Source: an uncultured Desulfatitalea sp. (GTDB lineage Bacteria > Desulfobacterota > Desulfobacteria > Desulfobacterales > Desulfosarcinaceae). Taken from it: a DNA stretch of 64,000 nt. Positions 17,575 to 27,300 of this stretch are shown here, in pieces. Within the stretch, counting starts at the first letter, position 1. Every line of letters begins with the position of its first letter. A program made the position numbers and the translations under genes. The notes below the pieces were generated by a model. It had not been told where the DNA came from and searched no databases. It saw only the letters and a program-made list of their open reading frames with translations. The stretch is from positions 709,555 to 773,554 of the forward strand of contig CALMNL010000003.1 of NCBI GenBank assembly GCA_937868765.1. The letters run 5' to 3'.

Positions 17575-18672
17575 ATGAAGATCAGTCATTTGTTTGTGGA
17601 ATCATCCGTAGCTGAAAACCCCCTGGTGGCCAAATTCGCCACACAGTTGTCGCTGCCGGCGGTCACGGTTGAAGATCACAAGACCCTGTTTGAGATGATA
17701 AAAAGCGAAGAGGATCCATGGCTGGCCGGCAAAAAGGTGATTCTACTGACGCGCAATCATGGCCCCTTTCTACGACAATGCCCCGGTACGAGGGATTACA
17801 TTTGCTGCAATTACAGGATTTTGAATATTGGTTCCTATTGTGTAATGGATTGTGCCTACTGCATTCTGCAAAGTTATTTCCATCCACCAATGCTGCAATA
17901 TTTCGTCAATCACGACGACTTGTGGCAAGAACTCGATAAAGCCCTCTCGGGGTCAGAGGGATTTCGCGTTGGAACCGGGGAATTTACCGACAGCCTCATT
18001 TGGGAACCGTGGTCGGATCTAACCCCCCGACTGGTGAACTATTTCGCAAGGCAGCAAAGATCAGTTCTGGAGCTAAAAACCAAAACTACCACCATCAGCC
18101 AGTTGAAAAATCTGGATCACCGACGCAAAACCATTCTCTCCTGGTCCTTGAACACGCCACGTATCATCGCCACCCAAGAAAGGGGAACGTCAACTTTGAG
18201 TGCCCGCTTGCGGGCAGCGGCCCAATGCCAATCCTGGGGCTATCCTCTGGCGTTTCATTTCGATCCGATGGTCATCTATCCAGGTTGCGAGCAGGAGTAC
18301 GCACAGGTCATCAAAGAGCTATTCAATCAACTCGATGCCGAAAACATCGTGTGGATCAGCATGGGGACCTTTCGTTTCATGCCGGCCCTGAAATCGACCA
18401 TTCAAAAGCGCTTCCCCCAATCCGAAATCATCTATGGCGAGTTTGTTCCGGGTATGGACGGCAAAATGCGCTATTTCAAGCCCATCAGAACCCGCTTATA
18501 TAGACAAATGGCAGAATGGATCAGAGAGCGGGCTGAACAGGTGACCCTCTACCTGTGTATGGAAGATGAACAAGTATGGGAGCAAAGTTTCGGTTTTACG
18601 CCTGAATCAAAAGGCGGACTGCCGGCGATGTTGGATCGAAGCGCACGCACCCATTGCAACCTCTGTGGTTAA
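17575..18672 (+). CDS. Spore-photoproduct-lyase-like radical SAM protein
   Basis: A 365-residue radical SAM protein of the SPL/SplB-like family. The [4Fe-4S] ligands are Cys89, Cys93 and Cys96 (CVMDCAYC, a CX3CX2C motif), followed by ILQSYFHPP as in spore photoproduct lyases. Further features are GTGEFTDSLIWEPW near 137 and FHFDPMVIYPGCE near 220. Spore photoproduct lyase repairs a thymine dimer specific to spore DNA; members in non-sporulating bacteria have uncertain substrates. Nothing in the window indicates sporulation. It is followed after 10 bp by a secreted thermonuclease gene. The family call is firm; a DNA-repair role is only inferred. Confidence 0.88.
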   Translation: MKISHLFVESSVAENPLVAKFATQLSLPAVTVEDHKTLFEMIKSEEDPWLAGKKVILLTRNHGPFLRQCPGTRDYICCNYRILNIGSYCVMDCAYCILQSYFHPPMLQYFVNHDDLWQELDKALSGSEGFRVGTGEFTDSLIWEPWSDLTPRLVNYFARQQRSVLELKTKTTTISQLKNLDHRRKTILSWSLNTPRIIATQERGTSTLSARLRAAAQCQSWGYPLAFHFDPMVIYPGCEQEYAQVIKELFNQLDAENIVWISMGTFRFMPALKSTIQKRFPQSEIIYGEFVPGMDGKMRYFKPIRTRLYRQMAEWIRERAEQVTLYLCMEDEQVWEQSFGFTPESKGGLPAMLDRSARTHCNLCG

Positions 18673-18682
18673 ATCATCTTTT

Positions 18683-19330
18683 ATGACCAAAGCATTTCAA
18701 TTTCTGTTATCTTTTGTTTTATTGGTTTGGGCTTGCCAATCTTATGGAATGGAGAAGGGGACTTGGGCAACGGTCCAAAAGGCGGTGGACGGTGATACCC
18801 TGCGACTTGTTAATGGGAAATCCGTACGACTAATCGGCATTGACGCGCCCGAGATCGATCACGAAAACCAGAACCATGAGCCTATGGCTATGGAGGCATG
18901 GCGATTTCTGAGCAGTATGACCAACGGAAAGCGCGTTCGACTGGTACAGGGGCAAGCGCACTTAGACAGTTATGGTCGAATTCTGGCTTATGTTTACGAT
19001 CCGGAAGGACGGATGCTAAACTTCCAAATGGTCGAGAAGGGATTGGCCCATGTGCTGTATCTATACCCTGATGTGCAAGCTTTTGAAAAACTCTTGGGGG
19101 CCCAGCGTCAGGCTCTGAAGAATAAACAGGGCAAGTGGCGCAATTTCAAATGGGAACAAGGCCCGTTTGTTGGCAACCATCGTACCAAACGGTTTCATAG
19201 ACCAGACTGTTCATCCGCACAAACAATCAATTCAAAACACTCGGTTCTTCTCAAGAACGAGCGCGAAGCTCTCTGGGAAGGCTACGCCCCATGCCGGCAG
19301 TGCCTCTCTTTTGCCAAAAAAAAGAGCTGA
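18683..19330 (+). CDS. Secreted thermonuclease-like nuclease with C-terminal zinc motif
   Basis: A 215-residue protein from ATG 18683. The N-terminal signal peptide (FQFLLSFVLLVWACQSYG, possibly a lipoprotein with Cys18) is followed by an SNase-fold domain at about 27-160: VQKAVDGDTLRL, VRLIGIDAPEID, LDSYGRILAYVY and MVEKGLAHV are the usual strands and catalytic Asp/Arg/Glu positions. The last 50 residues (NHRTKRFHRPDCSS to APCRQCLSF) carry two His/Cys pairs resembling the Ada-type zinc-binding tail seen on some TNases. It likely degrades nucleic acid in the periplasm or outside. The preceding SPL-like gene is 10 bp upstream. Confidence 0.87.
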   Translation: MTKAFQFLLSFVLLVWACQSYGMEKGTWATVQKAVDGDTLRLVNGKSVRLIGIDAPEIDHENQNHEPMAMEAWRFLSSMTNGKRVRLVQGQAHLDSYGRILAYVYDPEGRMLNFQMVEKGLAHVLYLYPDVQAFEKLLGAQRQALKNKQGKWRNFKWEQGPFVGNHRTKRFHRPDCSSAQTINSKHSVLLKNEREALWEGYAPCRQCLSFAKKKS

Positions 19331-19355
19331 AATGCCTTCCCGGGCATCTCAGCTC
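19315..19355 (-). terminator. Rho-independent terminator of fusA2
   Basis: GAGCTGA (19324-19330) pairs with TCAGCTC (19349-19355), and ATGCC pairs with GGCAT inside, with a 6-nt loop. Read on the minus strand the hairpin is followed by eight T residues, so it terminates the EF-G2 gene. Its stem overlaps the nuclease stop codon. Confidence 0.85.
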
Positions 19356-19388
19356 CTTCCAATCGAAATTATCTATTTCTTAAACTGC

Positions 19389-21458
19389 TTATTCTTCCTG
19401 CTTGCTCTTCAGTTCTGCAAGAAGCTTTTCCGACAATTGGGCCGGGACTTCATCGTAGCGTGTAAACTCCATCGTGAAAATGCCGCGACCACCGGTCATG
19501 GAGCGTAAATCAGGCGCGTAGGTAAGGAACTCAGACATGGGCACCTCGGCGTTGATGATTTGATATTTGCCAGCGCTGTCCATACCCAATACACGCCCGC
19601 GCCGCCCATTCAAATCCCCCATGATGTCCCCCATGAACTCGTCGGGGGCAGTAATCTGGACCTTCATGATGGGCTCGAGCAGCACCGGATTAGCCTGCTC
19701 GGATGCCTTCTTAAAGGCCAAGCTGCCAGCTATCTTGAATGCCATTTCAGAACTGTCCACCGCATGGTAGGAACCATCATCCAGCGTTACCTTGAAGTCT
19801 ACGCACGGGAATCCCGCCAGCACTCCCCTTTGAGCAGATTCGACAATTCCTTTTTCAACAGCTGGAATATATTGCCTGGGGATCACGCCGCCAACGATGG
19901 CATCCACAAACTCAAAGCCCTGCCCCCGGGGCAGTGGCTCCAGTTGAATCCAGCAGTCGCCGAATTGACCATGGCCTCCGGTCTGTTTCTTGTGTCGGCC
20001 TTGGACGCGGATCTTTTTCTTGATCGTTTCACGGTAGGGCACCTTGGGCGGCTTCAGGATAACTTCAACATTGAATTTGCGTTTCAGCTTCTCGATGGTG
20101 GCCTCGATATGCACCTGCCCGGAGCCAGATAACAAAATCTCCTTTGTTTCGGCGTTGCGATCCACCTTCAAACCACGGTCCTCTTCAAGCAGTCGATTGA
20201 GTGAAGAGAGGATTTTATCCTCATCTCCCTTGGATTTAGGTACCAGCGCAAAGGTGATGAGGGTTTGGATCGGCTCGGCCATATGGAACTTGATCTTGGC
20301 GTTTTCAGCACATAGGGTATCGCCAGTGGTGGTTTCCTTAAGTTTGGCGACCGCCAAAATTGAGCCTGGTTCTGCGGCAGTGACAGGCTTTTGCTCCTTG
20401 CCCATTATGCCCAGAAGCTGATTGTAGCGCTCCTTGGTCTCTTTATTGGCATTATAGAAAGTTCCGTCGCCACCGAGGGTGCCGCTCACCACTCGAAAGA
20501 TTGAAAGGCGACCGGCATAAGGGTCTGCCACGGTTTTAAAAACAAAGGCCGAAAAAGGCGAATTGGCATCGGACGCTCTTTCAGCCGGACTGTTATCCGC
20601 TGGATTGACGCCCTTACGAGGAGGCACGTCAAGAGGGGACGGGAGGCCGTTAAGGATGAAATCCATCAGAATGTCGACGCCAATGTTTTTTGTAGCCGAA
20701 CCGCATAACACCGGCACGAAATTCCTCGCTATGGTTCCCTTGCGTAAGGTGGCCTTTATTTCTTCGTCCGACAGCTTTTGTCCTTCCAGATATTTTTCAA
20801 TCAGGGCGTCATCGGCTTCGGCGACATTTTCGATCAAACTTTCGCGTTCGGCTTCCGCAATCTCCTTCATATCTGCAGGAATGTCGCTGACCGAAAGCTT
20901 GCCAGCGGCGTCATAGACATAGGCTTTCATGGCCACCAAATCGATAACGCCTTTGAATTCTGCTTCTTCGCCAATTGGAAGCTGAGTCACGATGGGTTTT
21001 GGCGAATCGAAAGATTGTCTCAGATCATCAAGTGCTCTTTGAAAATTTGCCCGCTCCCTGTCCAATTTATTTATAAAAATGGCAGCGGCCTGATTGAATC
21101 CGGCGGCATATTCCCATGCTTTTTCCGTTTGAACTTTGACTCCATCCACTGCGTCGACAACCACCACAACCGCATCGGCAGCCTGCATGCACAGCTTCGT
21201 ATCCGTAAAAAAATTCTGGTCTCCAGGGGTGTCGATGATCGTGATGGAGTTCTTTTTCCAGGGTACTTGGGCGAAGCTGGTGCTGATGCTGGTTTGACGC
21301 TTGAGCTCTTCGGGCTCATAATCCATCACCGTATTACCCTCTTCAACGCGCCCTTGACGGGTGGTAATCCCCGCTTTGAACAGCATTGCCTCTGCCAGCG
21401 AAGTTTTGCCCGCACCACCATGGGCGACCAGGGCGATGTTTCTCAACTTATCGGACAT
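19389..21458 (-). CDS. fusA2: Elongation factor G-like GTPase (EF-G2)
   Basis: A 689-residue translational GTPase with the five-domain EF-G layout. The G1 loop is HGGAGKTSL rather than the GHIDAGKTT of canonical EF-G, G3 is DTPGDQNF and G4 is NKLD. This P-loop variant marks the EF-G2/FusA2 paralogue group. Domains IV-V are visible (GGHGQFGDCWIQLEPL, FMGDIMGDLNGRRGRVLGM). EF-G2 proteins bind ribosomes, but their division of labour with EF-G1 varies between species. It is monocistronic, with its own terminator downstream and a 136-bp gap from tlyA upstream. No ribosomal protein genes lie nearby, supporting a paralogue rather than the main fusA. Confidence 0.92.
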   Translation of the reverse strand: MSDKLRNIALVAHGGAGKTSLAEAMLFKAGITTRQGRVEEGNTVMDYEPEELKRQTSISTSFAQVPWKKNSITIIDTPGDQNFFTDTKLCMQAADAVVVVVDAVDGVKVQTEKAWEYAAGFNQAAAIFINKLDRERANFQRALDDLRQSFDSPKPIVTQLPIGEEAEFKGVIDLVAMKAYVYDAAGKLSVSDIPADMKEIAEAERESLIENVAEADDALIEKYLEGQKLSDEEIKATLRKGTIARNFVPVLCGSATKNIGVDILMDFILNGLPSPLDVPPRKGVNPADNSPAERASDANSPFSAFVFKTVADPYAGRLSIFRVVSGTLGGDGTFYNANKETKERYNQLLGIMGKEQKPVTAAEPGSILAVAKLKETTTGDTLCAENAKIKFHMAEPIQTLITFALVPKSKGDEDKILSSLNRLLEEDRGLKVDRNAETKEILLSGSGQVHIEATIEKLKRKFNVEVILKPPKVPYRETIKKKIRVQGRHKKQTGGHGQFGDCWIQLEPLPRGQGFEFVDAIVGGVIPRQYIPAVEKGIVESAQRGVLAGFPCVDFKVTLDDGSYHAVDSSEMAFKIAGSLAFKKASEQANPVLLEPIMKVQITAPDEFMGDIMGDLNGRRGRVLGMDSAGKYQIINAEVPMSEFLTYAPDLRSMTGGRGIFTMEFTRYDEVPAQLSEKLLAELKSKQEE

Positions 21459-21594
21459 AATCGATTACTCTCGCTCCTCTCTATCAATGAATTGGGTGGG
21501 GTTGGTACTGACGCGCTGCAATGCATGCCGGGAACCAGGCGCATGCCTAATTTAAAGTTGTTATTGATATACAGGCAACTTAAAAAAATCAAGC

Positions 21595-22344
21595 TCAGAT
21601 TGGCTGATTAAAAAGCAGAATCATAAATTCCTGGTTGCCTTTAGGGCCCAATATTGGCGATGGCACCACTGGGCCACAAACAAGCCCTTGTTCTTTAAAG
21701 AATTTGGTTAATGCCTCGATTACCTCGAGATGCTGTTCAGTGTTATTCACTACGCCGCCTTTGCCGACTTTTCCTTTGCCGACCTCGAACTGTGGCTTGA
21801 TTAACGCTAGAATCTTCCCTTGGGGAGTTAAAAATCTGCGAACTGCTGGGACCACAATTCTAAGTGAAATAAAAGAAGTATCTATGGTGATGATATCGAT
21901 CGGTTCAGGAATACATTCAGATGGCATGTGACGTATATTGGTGCGTTCGATGACATGCACCCGGGGATCTTTGCGCAGCGTCCAGGCCAGTTGGCCATAG
22001 CCGACATCTACAGCGTAGACTTTTTGGGCACCATGCTTCAGCAGGCAATCGGTGAATCCTCCCGTAGAGGCCCCCACATCCATGCAAACCAGATCAGAAA
22101 CAGATAAATTGAGTGCTCTCAATCCTGCTTCGAGCTTTAGGCCCCCCCGGCTCACATACGGGATCTGGCCATCCTTTACCACTATTTGTGCGCCGATCGA
22201 AACCGTGGCGCCCGGTTTGTCGACAAGCTGAGCGTCCACAAAGACTTTCCCAGCCATAATCAAAGCCTTAGCTATTGTTCGGCTATCAGCCAAACCCTTT
22301 TCGACCAGCAAAATATCAAGGCGTTTTCTAACGGATGTGGCCAT
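21595..22344 (-). CDS. tlyA: TlyA-family rRNA 2'-O-methyltransferase
   Basis: A 249-residue protein from ATG 22344. An S4 RNA-binding domain at about 5-65 (KRLDILLVEKGLADSRTIAK, GKVFVDAQLVDKPG) precedes an FtsJ-like Rossmann methyltransferase with the SAM loop CMDVGASTGGFTDCLL near 86 and IKPQFEVGKGKVGKGG near 185. TlyA methylates ribose of cytidines in 16S and 23S rRNA in mycobacteria; the hemolysin label is historical. The reading frame is open further upstream inside dxs, but homology begins at this Met. It follows dxs by 11 bp, a linkage seen in many bacteria. Confidence 0.92.
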   Translation of the reverse strand: MATSVRKRLDILLVEKGLADSRTIAKALIMAGKVFVDAQLVDKPGATVSIGAQIVVKDGQIPYVSRGGLKLEAGLRALNLSVSDLVCMDVGASTGGFTDCLLKHGAQKVYAVDVGYGQLAWTLRKDPRVHVIERTNIRHMPSECIPEPIDIITIDTSFISLRIVVPAVRRFLTPQGKILALIKPQFEVGKGKVGKGGVVNNTEQHLEVIEALTKFFKEQGLVCGPVVPSPILGPKGNQEFMILLFNQPI

Positions 22345-22355
22345 TTGCGCCGGGG

Positions 22356-24263
22356 CTAAGCCAATGCTCGAAGGGAAGTGGGGGGCAGGGCATCGGCAAT
22401 GAGTTCCTTGGCGGACCGAAGAATGCCCTCTGCGTCCAATCCATATTTCGAGCGCAATATTGCCTGGGAACCATGTTCGATGAATTGATCCGGCAATCCT
22501 ATACGCTTGACTCTTGCGGGCAGGATGCTGCAATCGCTGAGAAGTTCGAGGACGGCGCTGCCAAACCCCCCATTGAGGGTATTTTCTTCTACGGTCAGAA
22601 GATAGGGTATTTTTTGTGCCAAGCGAATTATACAATCTGCATCCAACGGCTTGACGAATCGACAATTCACAACGGTCGCACGAATGCCCTGGGCACGCAG
22701 TTTTGCGTCCGCTTCCAGGGAAACACCAACCATGCGGCCAATACTCAAAATGAGCAAATCTTCCCCTTCGGTTAACACCTCCGCGCGGCCGATTGCCAGT
22801 GGATCGGTTGTTTTTTCCAATGCGGCCCCTGTGGCCATGCCTCTGGGATAGCGTATCGCAGCGGGCCCATCATGTTTTATCGCAGTAATAAGCATCCGCC
22901 GCAGCTCATTTTCGTCTTTTGGCGCCATGACAACCATATTAGGCAAGTGCCGCAAGTAGGAAAGGTCGAATTGACCATGGTGGGTAGGGCCATCTTCACC
23001 TACCAGGCCTGCCCGATCAACGGCAAAAATAACCGGTAGCTTCTCAATGCAGACGTCATGAATGATTTGATCATAAGCGCGCTGCAAGAACGTGGAGTAA
23101 ATAGCGACAACTGGCCTGAAGCCCTCGGTCGCCAGGCCAGCCGCGAATGTGACACCGTGTTGTTCGGCAATGCCTACGTCGAAAAACCGCTCGGGGAATC
23201 GTTCGGCAAAAGCGGCCAGGCCTGTGCCTTCCGGCATGGCAGCGGTGACGGCTACTAGTTTATCGTTCTGTTCAGCCAACTCCACCATAAAATCACCAAA
23301 CACATGGGTATAAGTTGGCGTAGAGCAGCTCGGTGCCGTACTATTGCCGGTGGCCACATCAAAACACCCTACTCCGTGAAAGTAGATTGGGTTTTTTTCA
23401 GCTTGTTCATAGCCCTTGCCCTTTGTGGTGGTGACATGCAGAAGCACAGGATCGTGCAGGTTTTTGATATTTTTTAATATTGTAATAAGATGGTTTAGAT
23501 TGTGCCCGTTGATGGGACCGAAATAGTCGAAATTGAACGCTTCGAAAAGCATGCCCGGTGTGATGAAGGTCTTGAAGGATTCTTCACCTCGTTTGGCCAG
23601 TTGGTAGATATTGTCTCCAATGCGAGGCACCGATTTCAGGAACTCGCCAAACTCTTTGCGCCAGGTCTGGAGGCGCTGTCCAGAGAAGGTACGGCTAAGA
23701 AGGGATGAAAGCGCGCCCACGTTTCGAGCAATCGACATGTCGTTGTCGTTGAGAATGACAATCAGGTCCTTATGCAGATCCCCGGCTTGATTGAGGGCTT
23801 CATAAGCCAAGCCGGCGGTCATGGAGCCATCTCCAATTATCGCCACCACCTTGGATTCCCTTTGTTGGAGGCGATGCCCGCAAACAATGCCCAAAGCCGC
23901 TGAGATGGAAGTGCTGCTGTGGCCGGCGGTAAATGTATCATATGGGCTTTCACTGCGCTTGGTGAAGCCTGAGATGCCACCGTGCTTTCGAAGCGTAAAG
24001 AAAGCATCCCGCCGGCCGGTGAGCAATTTATGAGCATAGGCTTGATGCCCAACATCCCAGATGATCTTATCGGCAGGCGTGTCAAATACGTAGTGAATCG
24101 CTATAGCCAATTCCACAGCGCCCAAACTAGAGGCAAGGTGGCCGCCGTTTTTGGATACAACCTCTACGATAACACGCCTGATTTCATCCGCTAAATTCGG
24201 AAGATCCTGTCGCGTAATTTTTTTCAGGTCAGCTGGTGATTGTATTGTGTCAAGTAACCCCAA
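22356..24263 (-). CDS. dxs: 1-deoxy-D-xylulose-5-phosphate synthase
   Basis: A 635-residue thiamine-diphosphate enzyme that condenses pyruvate and glyceraldehyde 3-phosphate, the first step of the MEP isoprenoid pathway. Typical segments are [33 protein letters not shown], the ThDP motif [18 protein letters not shown], and in the second half [20 protein letters not shown] and RYPRGMATG. Length is normal. It is fourth in the xseA-xseB-ispA-dxs-tlyA operon, 11 bp after ispA, so precursor supply and prenyl chain synthesis are transcribed together. Confidence 0.97.
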   Translation of the reverse strand: MGLLDTIQSPADLKKITRQDLPNLADEIRRVIVEVVSKNGGHLASSLGAVELAIAIHYVFDTPADKIIWDVGHQAYAHKLLTGRRDAFFTLRKHGGISGFTKRSESPYDTFTAGHSSTSISAALGIVCGHRLQQRESKVVAIIGDGSMTAGLAYEALNQAGDLHKDLIVILNDNDMSIARNVGALSSLLSRTFSGQRLQTWRKEFGEFLKSVPRIGDNIYQLAKRGEESFKTFITPGMLFEAFNFDYFGPINGHNLNHLITILKNIKNLHDPVLLHVTTTKGKGYEQAEKNPIYFHGVGCFDVATGNSTAPSCSTPTYTHVFGDFMVELAEQNDKLVAVTAAMPEGTGLAAFAERFPERFFDVGIAEQHGVTFAAGLATEGFRPVVAIYSTFLQRAYDQIIHDVCIEKLPVIFAVDRAGLVGEDGPTHHGQFDLSYLRHLPNMVVMAPKDENELRRMLITAIKHDGPAAIRYPRGMATGAALEKTTDPLAIGRAEVLTEGEDLLILSIGRMVGVSLEADAKLRAQGIRATVVNCRFVKPLDADCIIRLAQKIPYLLTVEENTLNGGFGSAVLELLSDCSILPARVKRIGLPDQFIEHGSQAILRSKYGLDAEGILRSAKELIADALPPTSLRALA

Positions 24264-24274
24264 GAACTTTCTCC

Positions 24275-25168
24275 TTACCGGGTACGATGAATGACGTAAT
24301 CTGCAATGGCTCGTAAGGGATCTGCTTTGTTATCAAAAATCGATAACGCCTTCAAGGCGCCATCGATGAGTTGCTGCGCATAACATTCCGATGGTTCCAT
24401 GCCCAAAAGGGCAGGGTACGTGTTCTTTTCGTGAAGTAGGTCCGTTCCAACAGCCTTGCCCATAACTGATGGATCTCCTTTCACATTCAGAAGGTCATCG
24501 ACCACTTGAAAGGCAAGCCCAACATTCTCCGCATAATTCATTAAATGGGCGATCTGTATGTCGGAACCCTTACCAAGCAGTCCGCCCACCTGCACTGAAA
24601 CCCTTATAAGCGCGCCTGTCTTCAGACGGTGCATAGCTTCAAGCTGATCTTGGGCAAGCTTAACGCCTTCGAAAGCCAGATCCCTCGCCTGTCCCTCGAT
24701 CATTCCACGACATCCAGCTGCTTTAGCTATTAAATTGATGACTTTCAGCCATATTCGATTATCCGCATCTGCAGCCTCACAGGCAGCTTCGGAAAGAGCT
24801 TCAAAACTCATGGTGAGCAGAGCATCGCCGGTGAGAATCGCTGTGGCCTCATCGAATTGAACATGGCAGGTCGGCTTTCCTCTTCGTAACGAGTCATTAT
24901 CCAAAGCCGGCAAGTCATCATGGATCAACGAATAAGTGTGGATCATCTCCAATGCGGCGGCAGCCGGCAGAGCGTAGGCAGAATCTCCCCCCACCGCTGC
25001 ACACGCTGCCAGACATAAAATGGGCCGCAGTCGTTTGCCGCCAGCATCAATTACGTATGAGGTAGGCTTACTCATTCTTTCTGATGTGCAAAACGACTCG
25101 ATATATTGACCCAAGCAAGCGTTGATCAATCGCCGCTGATTTTCAAGATAAGCCTTCAAATCAAACAT
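24275..25168 (-). CDS. ispA: Farnesyl/geranyl diphosphate synthase
   Basis: A 297-residue trans-prenyltransferase. The first aspartate-rich motif is in [17 protein letters not shown] and the second is [11 protein letters not shown], with GGKRLRPIL at the start of the catalytic core. The two residues inserted in the first DDxxxxD motif are the bacterial FPP synthase type, so the product is likely C15 (possibly C10-C20). It condenses IPP with allylic diphosphates made through the downstream dxs-encoded pathway. It begins 8 bp after xseB. Confidence 0.94.
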   Translation of the reverse strand: MFDLKAYLENQRRLINACLGQYIESFCTSERMSKPTSYVIDAGGKRLRPILCLAACAAVGGDSAYALPAAAALEMIHTYSLIHDDLPALDNDSLRRGKPTCHVQFDEATAILTGDALLTMSFEALSEAACEAADADNRIWLKVINLIAKAAGCRGMIEGQARDLAFEGVKLAQDQLEAMHRLKTGALIRVSVQVGGLLGKGSDIQIAHLMNYAENVGLAFQVVDDLLNVKGDPSVMGKAVGTDLLHEKNTYPALLGMEPSECYAQQLIDGALKALSIFDNKADPLRAIADYVIHRTR

Positions 25169-25176
25169 AGGGGCCT

Positions 25177-25428
25177 TTACTCAACCTCTTTGTCGGCAAG
25201 GTCATCATTTCCCACGAAGGGTTTTTCAGATATGGATCCGTCCCTGTTCTCGATGAGGAGGTTGATCTTCTTTTCTGTTTCTTCGAGTTTTTGAGAACAA
25301 TACCTGGATAGCCTGATGCCTTCTTCGAATTTTTTCAGGGCAGTTTCAAGGGGCAGTTGGCCGGATTCCATTTCATGAACTATTTGCTCTAACTGTTCCA
25401 GGGCCTTTTCAAAGGACAACCTTGTCAT
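25177..25428 (-). CDS. xseB: Exodeoxyribonuclease VII small subunit
   Basis: An 83-residue helical protein matching XseB: LSFEKALEQLEQIVHEMESG, LPLETALKKFEEGIRLSRYC and QKLEETEKKINLL. Several small subunits decorate one XseA to form exonuclease VII, which degrades single-stranded DNA. ATG 25428 is preferred over ATG 25443 because GGGAG lies 6 nt upstream. The acidic tail after residue 65 is extra and probably disordered. It sits 51 bp after xseA and 8 bp before ispA. Confidence 0.94.
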   Translation of the reverse strand: MTRLSFEKALEQLEQIVHEMESGQLPLETALKKFEEGIRLSRYCSQKLEETEKKINLLIENRDGSISEKPFVGNDDLADKEVE

Positions 25429-25479
25429 ACCGTTCTCCCACATACAGCATATTTCTATCTCGGCAAATGTTCATACAGA

Positions 25480-26814
25480 TCACGATTTGTCCACAGTTAC
25501 TTTCAGTTGCCCTTCAGCCAGGGTAACCTCTAAGGAATCCCCATGTTGAACATCTTTTTCACGGGTTATAATTCTTTTTTCAGGAAGTGATCGAACAATG
25601 CTGTAACCTCTTTTCAGAACGGCCAAAGGGCTCAATGCATCCAAACTTGCAAGGGCGGACGATAGCCTGAGCTTTCTTTCTGATGCGCATGTATTAATTT
25701 GTTTCAATAATATATCATTATATCCACTTATTATCAGTTTATATTTTGATATCTTTTCCTTTGGTATATTGAGCATTATATATCTGGCAAGATGGGTTGA
25801 AACATCTTTTCTTATCTGGATCAGCAAATTCACCGCCCGATTTAGCCTGATCATATTGTCGTCCAAACGCAATGCAAGCTCTTGAATGGCCTTGGACGGA
25901 TGAACGAGCGCGCGCCTTACCACCCTGTAGGCGTTCCATTTTGCCGATACCAGGCCTTGAATGCAGCTGATGCATCTATTTTGCAGTTCCCCGCACCTCA
26001 ACCTCAATTCCGCCTTTAATGGTACTACGAGTTCAGCAGCTGCCGATGGGGTGGGGGCCCGCATATCGGCAACAAAATCGGCGATAGTATAATCGGTTTC
26101 ATGCCCGACAGCAGAAATGATTGGAATCACAGATGAAAAAATAGCGCGGGCCACCTTTTCCGAATTAAATGCGGCAAGGTCCTCGATCGATCCGCCCCCT
26201 CTTGCGAGGATTATGATATCAGTTCGTGCGATTTCATTTGCCTTAACGATAGCATGAGCGATCCCTTCAGCGGCCCCATCCCCCTGAACCTTTACTGGCC
26301 ATACATCGATGGCGATGGAGGGGAACCTTCTATCGATTATATGCAAAATATCATGCAGAACCGCACCGGAAGTTGAAGTAATGATAGAAACTGATGACGG
26401 CAGGAAGGGCAGGGGGACTTTCCGGGATGTATCAAAAAGCCCCTCCTTGCCAAGCCTTTGTTTGAGCTGCTCGAAGGCAAGCTGCAGGGCCCCCACTCCT
26501 TTTGGTTCGGCATACTCGAGGATCAATTGATACATTCCTCGAGGCTCATATACGGAAAGACGCCCTAAAGCGAGAATCCCCATACCTTCTTGAAGTGTGA
26601 ACTTAAGCTGCCTCAGTTGGCCGCGAAATATCACGATTGCTATTTGTGACTTTTCATCCTTTAGGGTGCAATATAAATGGCCTGAAGCAGCTATCTTTAG
26701 ATTCGAGATTTCCCCATAAATCCAAATCAAGGGGAATTTTTTTTCGAGAATCAGCTTTATACTCTGATTGAATTCGCTAACAGAATAGATGGGTTGAGGC
26801 GAAGAGGTATTCAA
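25480..26814 (-). CDS. xseA: Exodeoxyribonuclease VII large subunit
   Basis: A 444-residue XseA. It has an N-terminal OB-fold DNA-binding domain at about 8-100 ([31 protein letters not shown]) and the catalytic domain with [32 protein letters not shown] and [23 protein letters not shown] coiled-coil region and the C-terminal [16 protein letters not shown] follow. The start codon is TTG at 26814. It heads the operon with xseB, ispA, dxs and tlyA. Its coding DNA is more AT-rich in the coiled-coil section. Confidence 0.96.
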   Translation of the reverse strand: MNTSSPQPIYSVSEFNQSIKLILEKKFPLIWIYGEISNLKIAASGHLYCTLKDEKSQIAIVIFRGQLRQLKFTLQEGMGILALGRLSVYEPRGMYQLILEYAEPKGVGALQLAFEQLKQRLGKEGLFDTSRKVPLPFLPSSVSIITSTSGAVLHDILHIIDRRFPSIAIDVWPVKVQGDGAAEGIAHAIVKANEIARTDIIILARGGGSIEDLAAFNSEKVARAIFSSVIPIISAVGHETDYTIADFVADMRAPTPSAAAELVVPLKAELRLRCGELQNRCISCIQGLVSAKWNAYRVVRRALVHPSKAIQELALRLDDNMIRLNRAVNLLIQIRKDVSTHLARYIMLNIPKEKISKYKLIISGYNDILLKQINTCASERKLRLSSALASLDALSPLAVLKRGYSIVRSLPEKRIITREKDVQHGDSLEVTLAEGQLKVTVDKS

Positions 26815-26867
26815 AGATTTCTCAATTAAAATCTGTATAATGTCTGATAAGATATATTATGTAAACT

Positions 26868-27173
26868 TTAACCCGGGGGTGGTTCGCTTATGTCAACGCC
26901 GACATCGAGCGGTTTAAAGCGTTCGAGGTATTCTCTCACAGACGGAATGACGTATATGGACTCATGTGGCATCTGACTCAAGCATTCCCCAAGGACTTCA
27001 ATCTTTAAGTTCAACTTTAAATGCTTGTCGATAATACATTGATATTTTCCCATTACCTTACAATATCCACTTCTCACATGAATCCCGGTATTCCGGAAAT
27101 TTTGTTCACTGACGATCAGCCCCAATTTGTCGGCGAGGTTTTTTAGCTCCTGATAAAGCTGTTCGGGTTTCAT
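26868..27173 (-). CDS. Hypothetical protein, 101 residues
   Basis: I do not recognise this protein. ATG 27173 is chosen because GGAG lies close upstream; the open frame continues to 27275 but that part looks non-coding. The 101-residue product starts with an amphipathic helix (EQLYQELKNLADKLGL), continues with GIHVRSGYCKVMGKYQCIID, and ends in a Pro-rich tail. The two Cys in the middle (GYCKV, YQCII) and a third (GECLS) could hint at metal or disulfide use. It lies 53 bp upstream of xseA and may share its transcript. No membrane segment is present. Confidence 0.65.
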   Translation of the reverse strand: MKPEQLYQELKNLADKLGLIVSEQNFRNTGIHVRSGYCKVMGKYQCIIDKHLKLNLKIEVLGECLSQMPHESIYVIPSVREYLERFKPLDVGVDISEPPPG

Positions 27174-27300
27174 TTCATCTCCGAACCTTACTGAAATTTC
27201 AGGATAAACATAGTGATAAGATATAACAGCATTTTCCTTGAAATGGAAGCTGTCTATGGTTATATTGCCTCGCAATGAACAAGTAAAGAGGAGGATTAAT

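Noticed and set aside
22345..22665. Upstream extension of tlyA to 22665
   Set aside because: It overlaps the conserved C-terminal part of dxs, and TlyA homology begins at ATG 22344.
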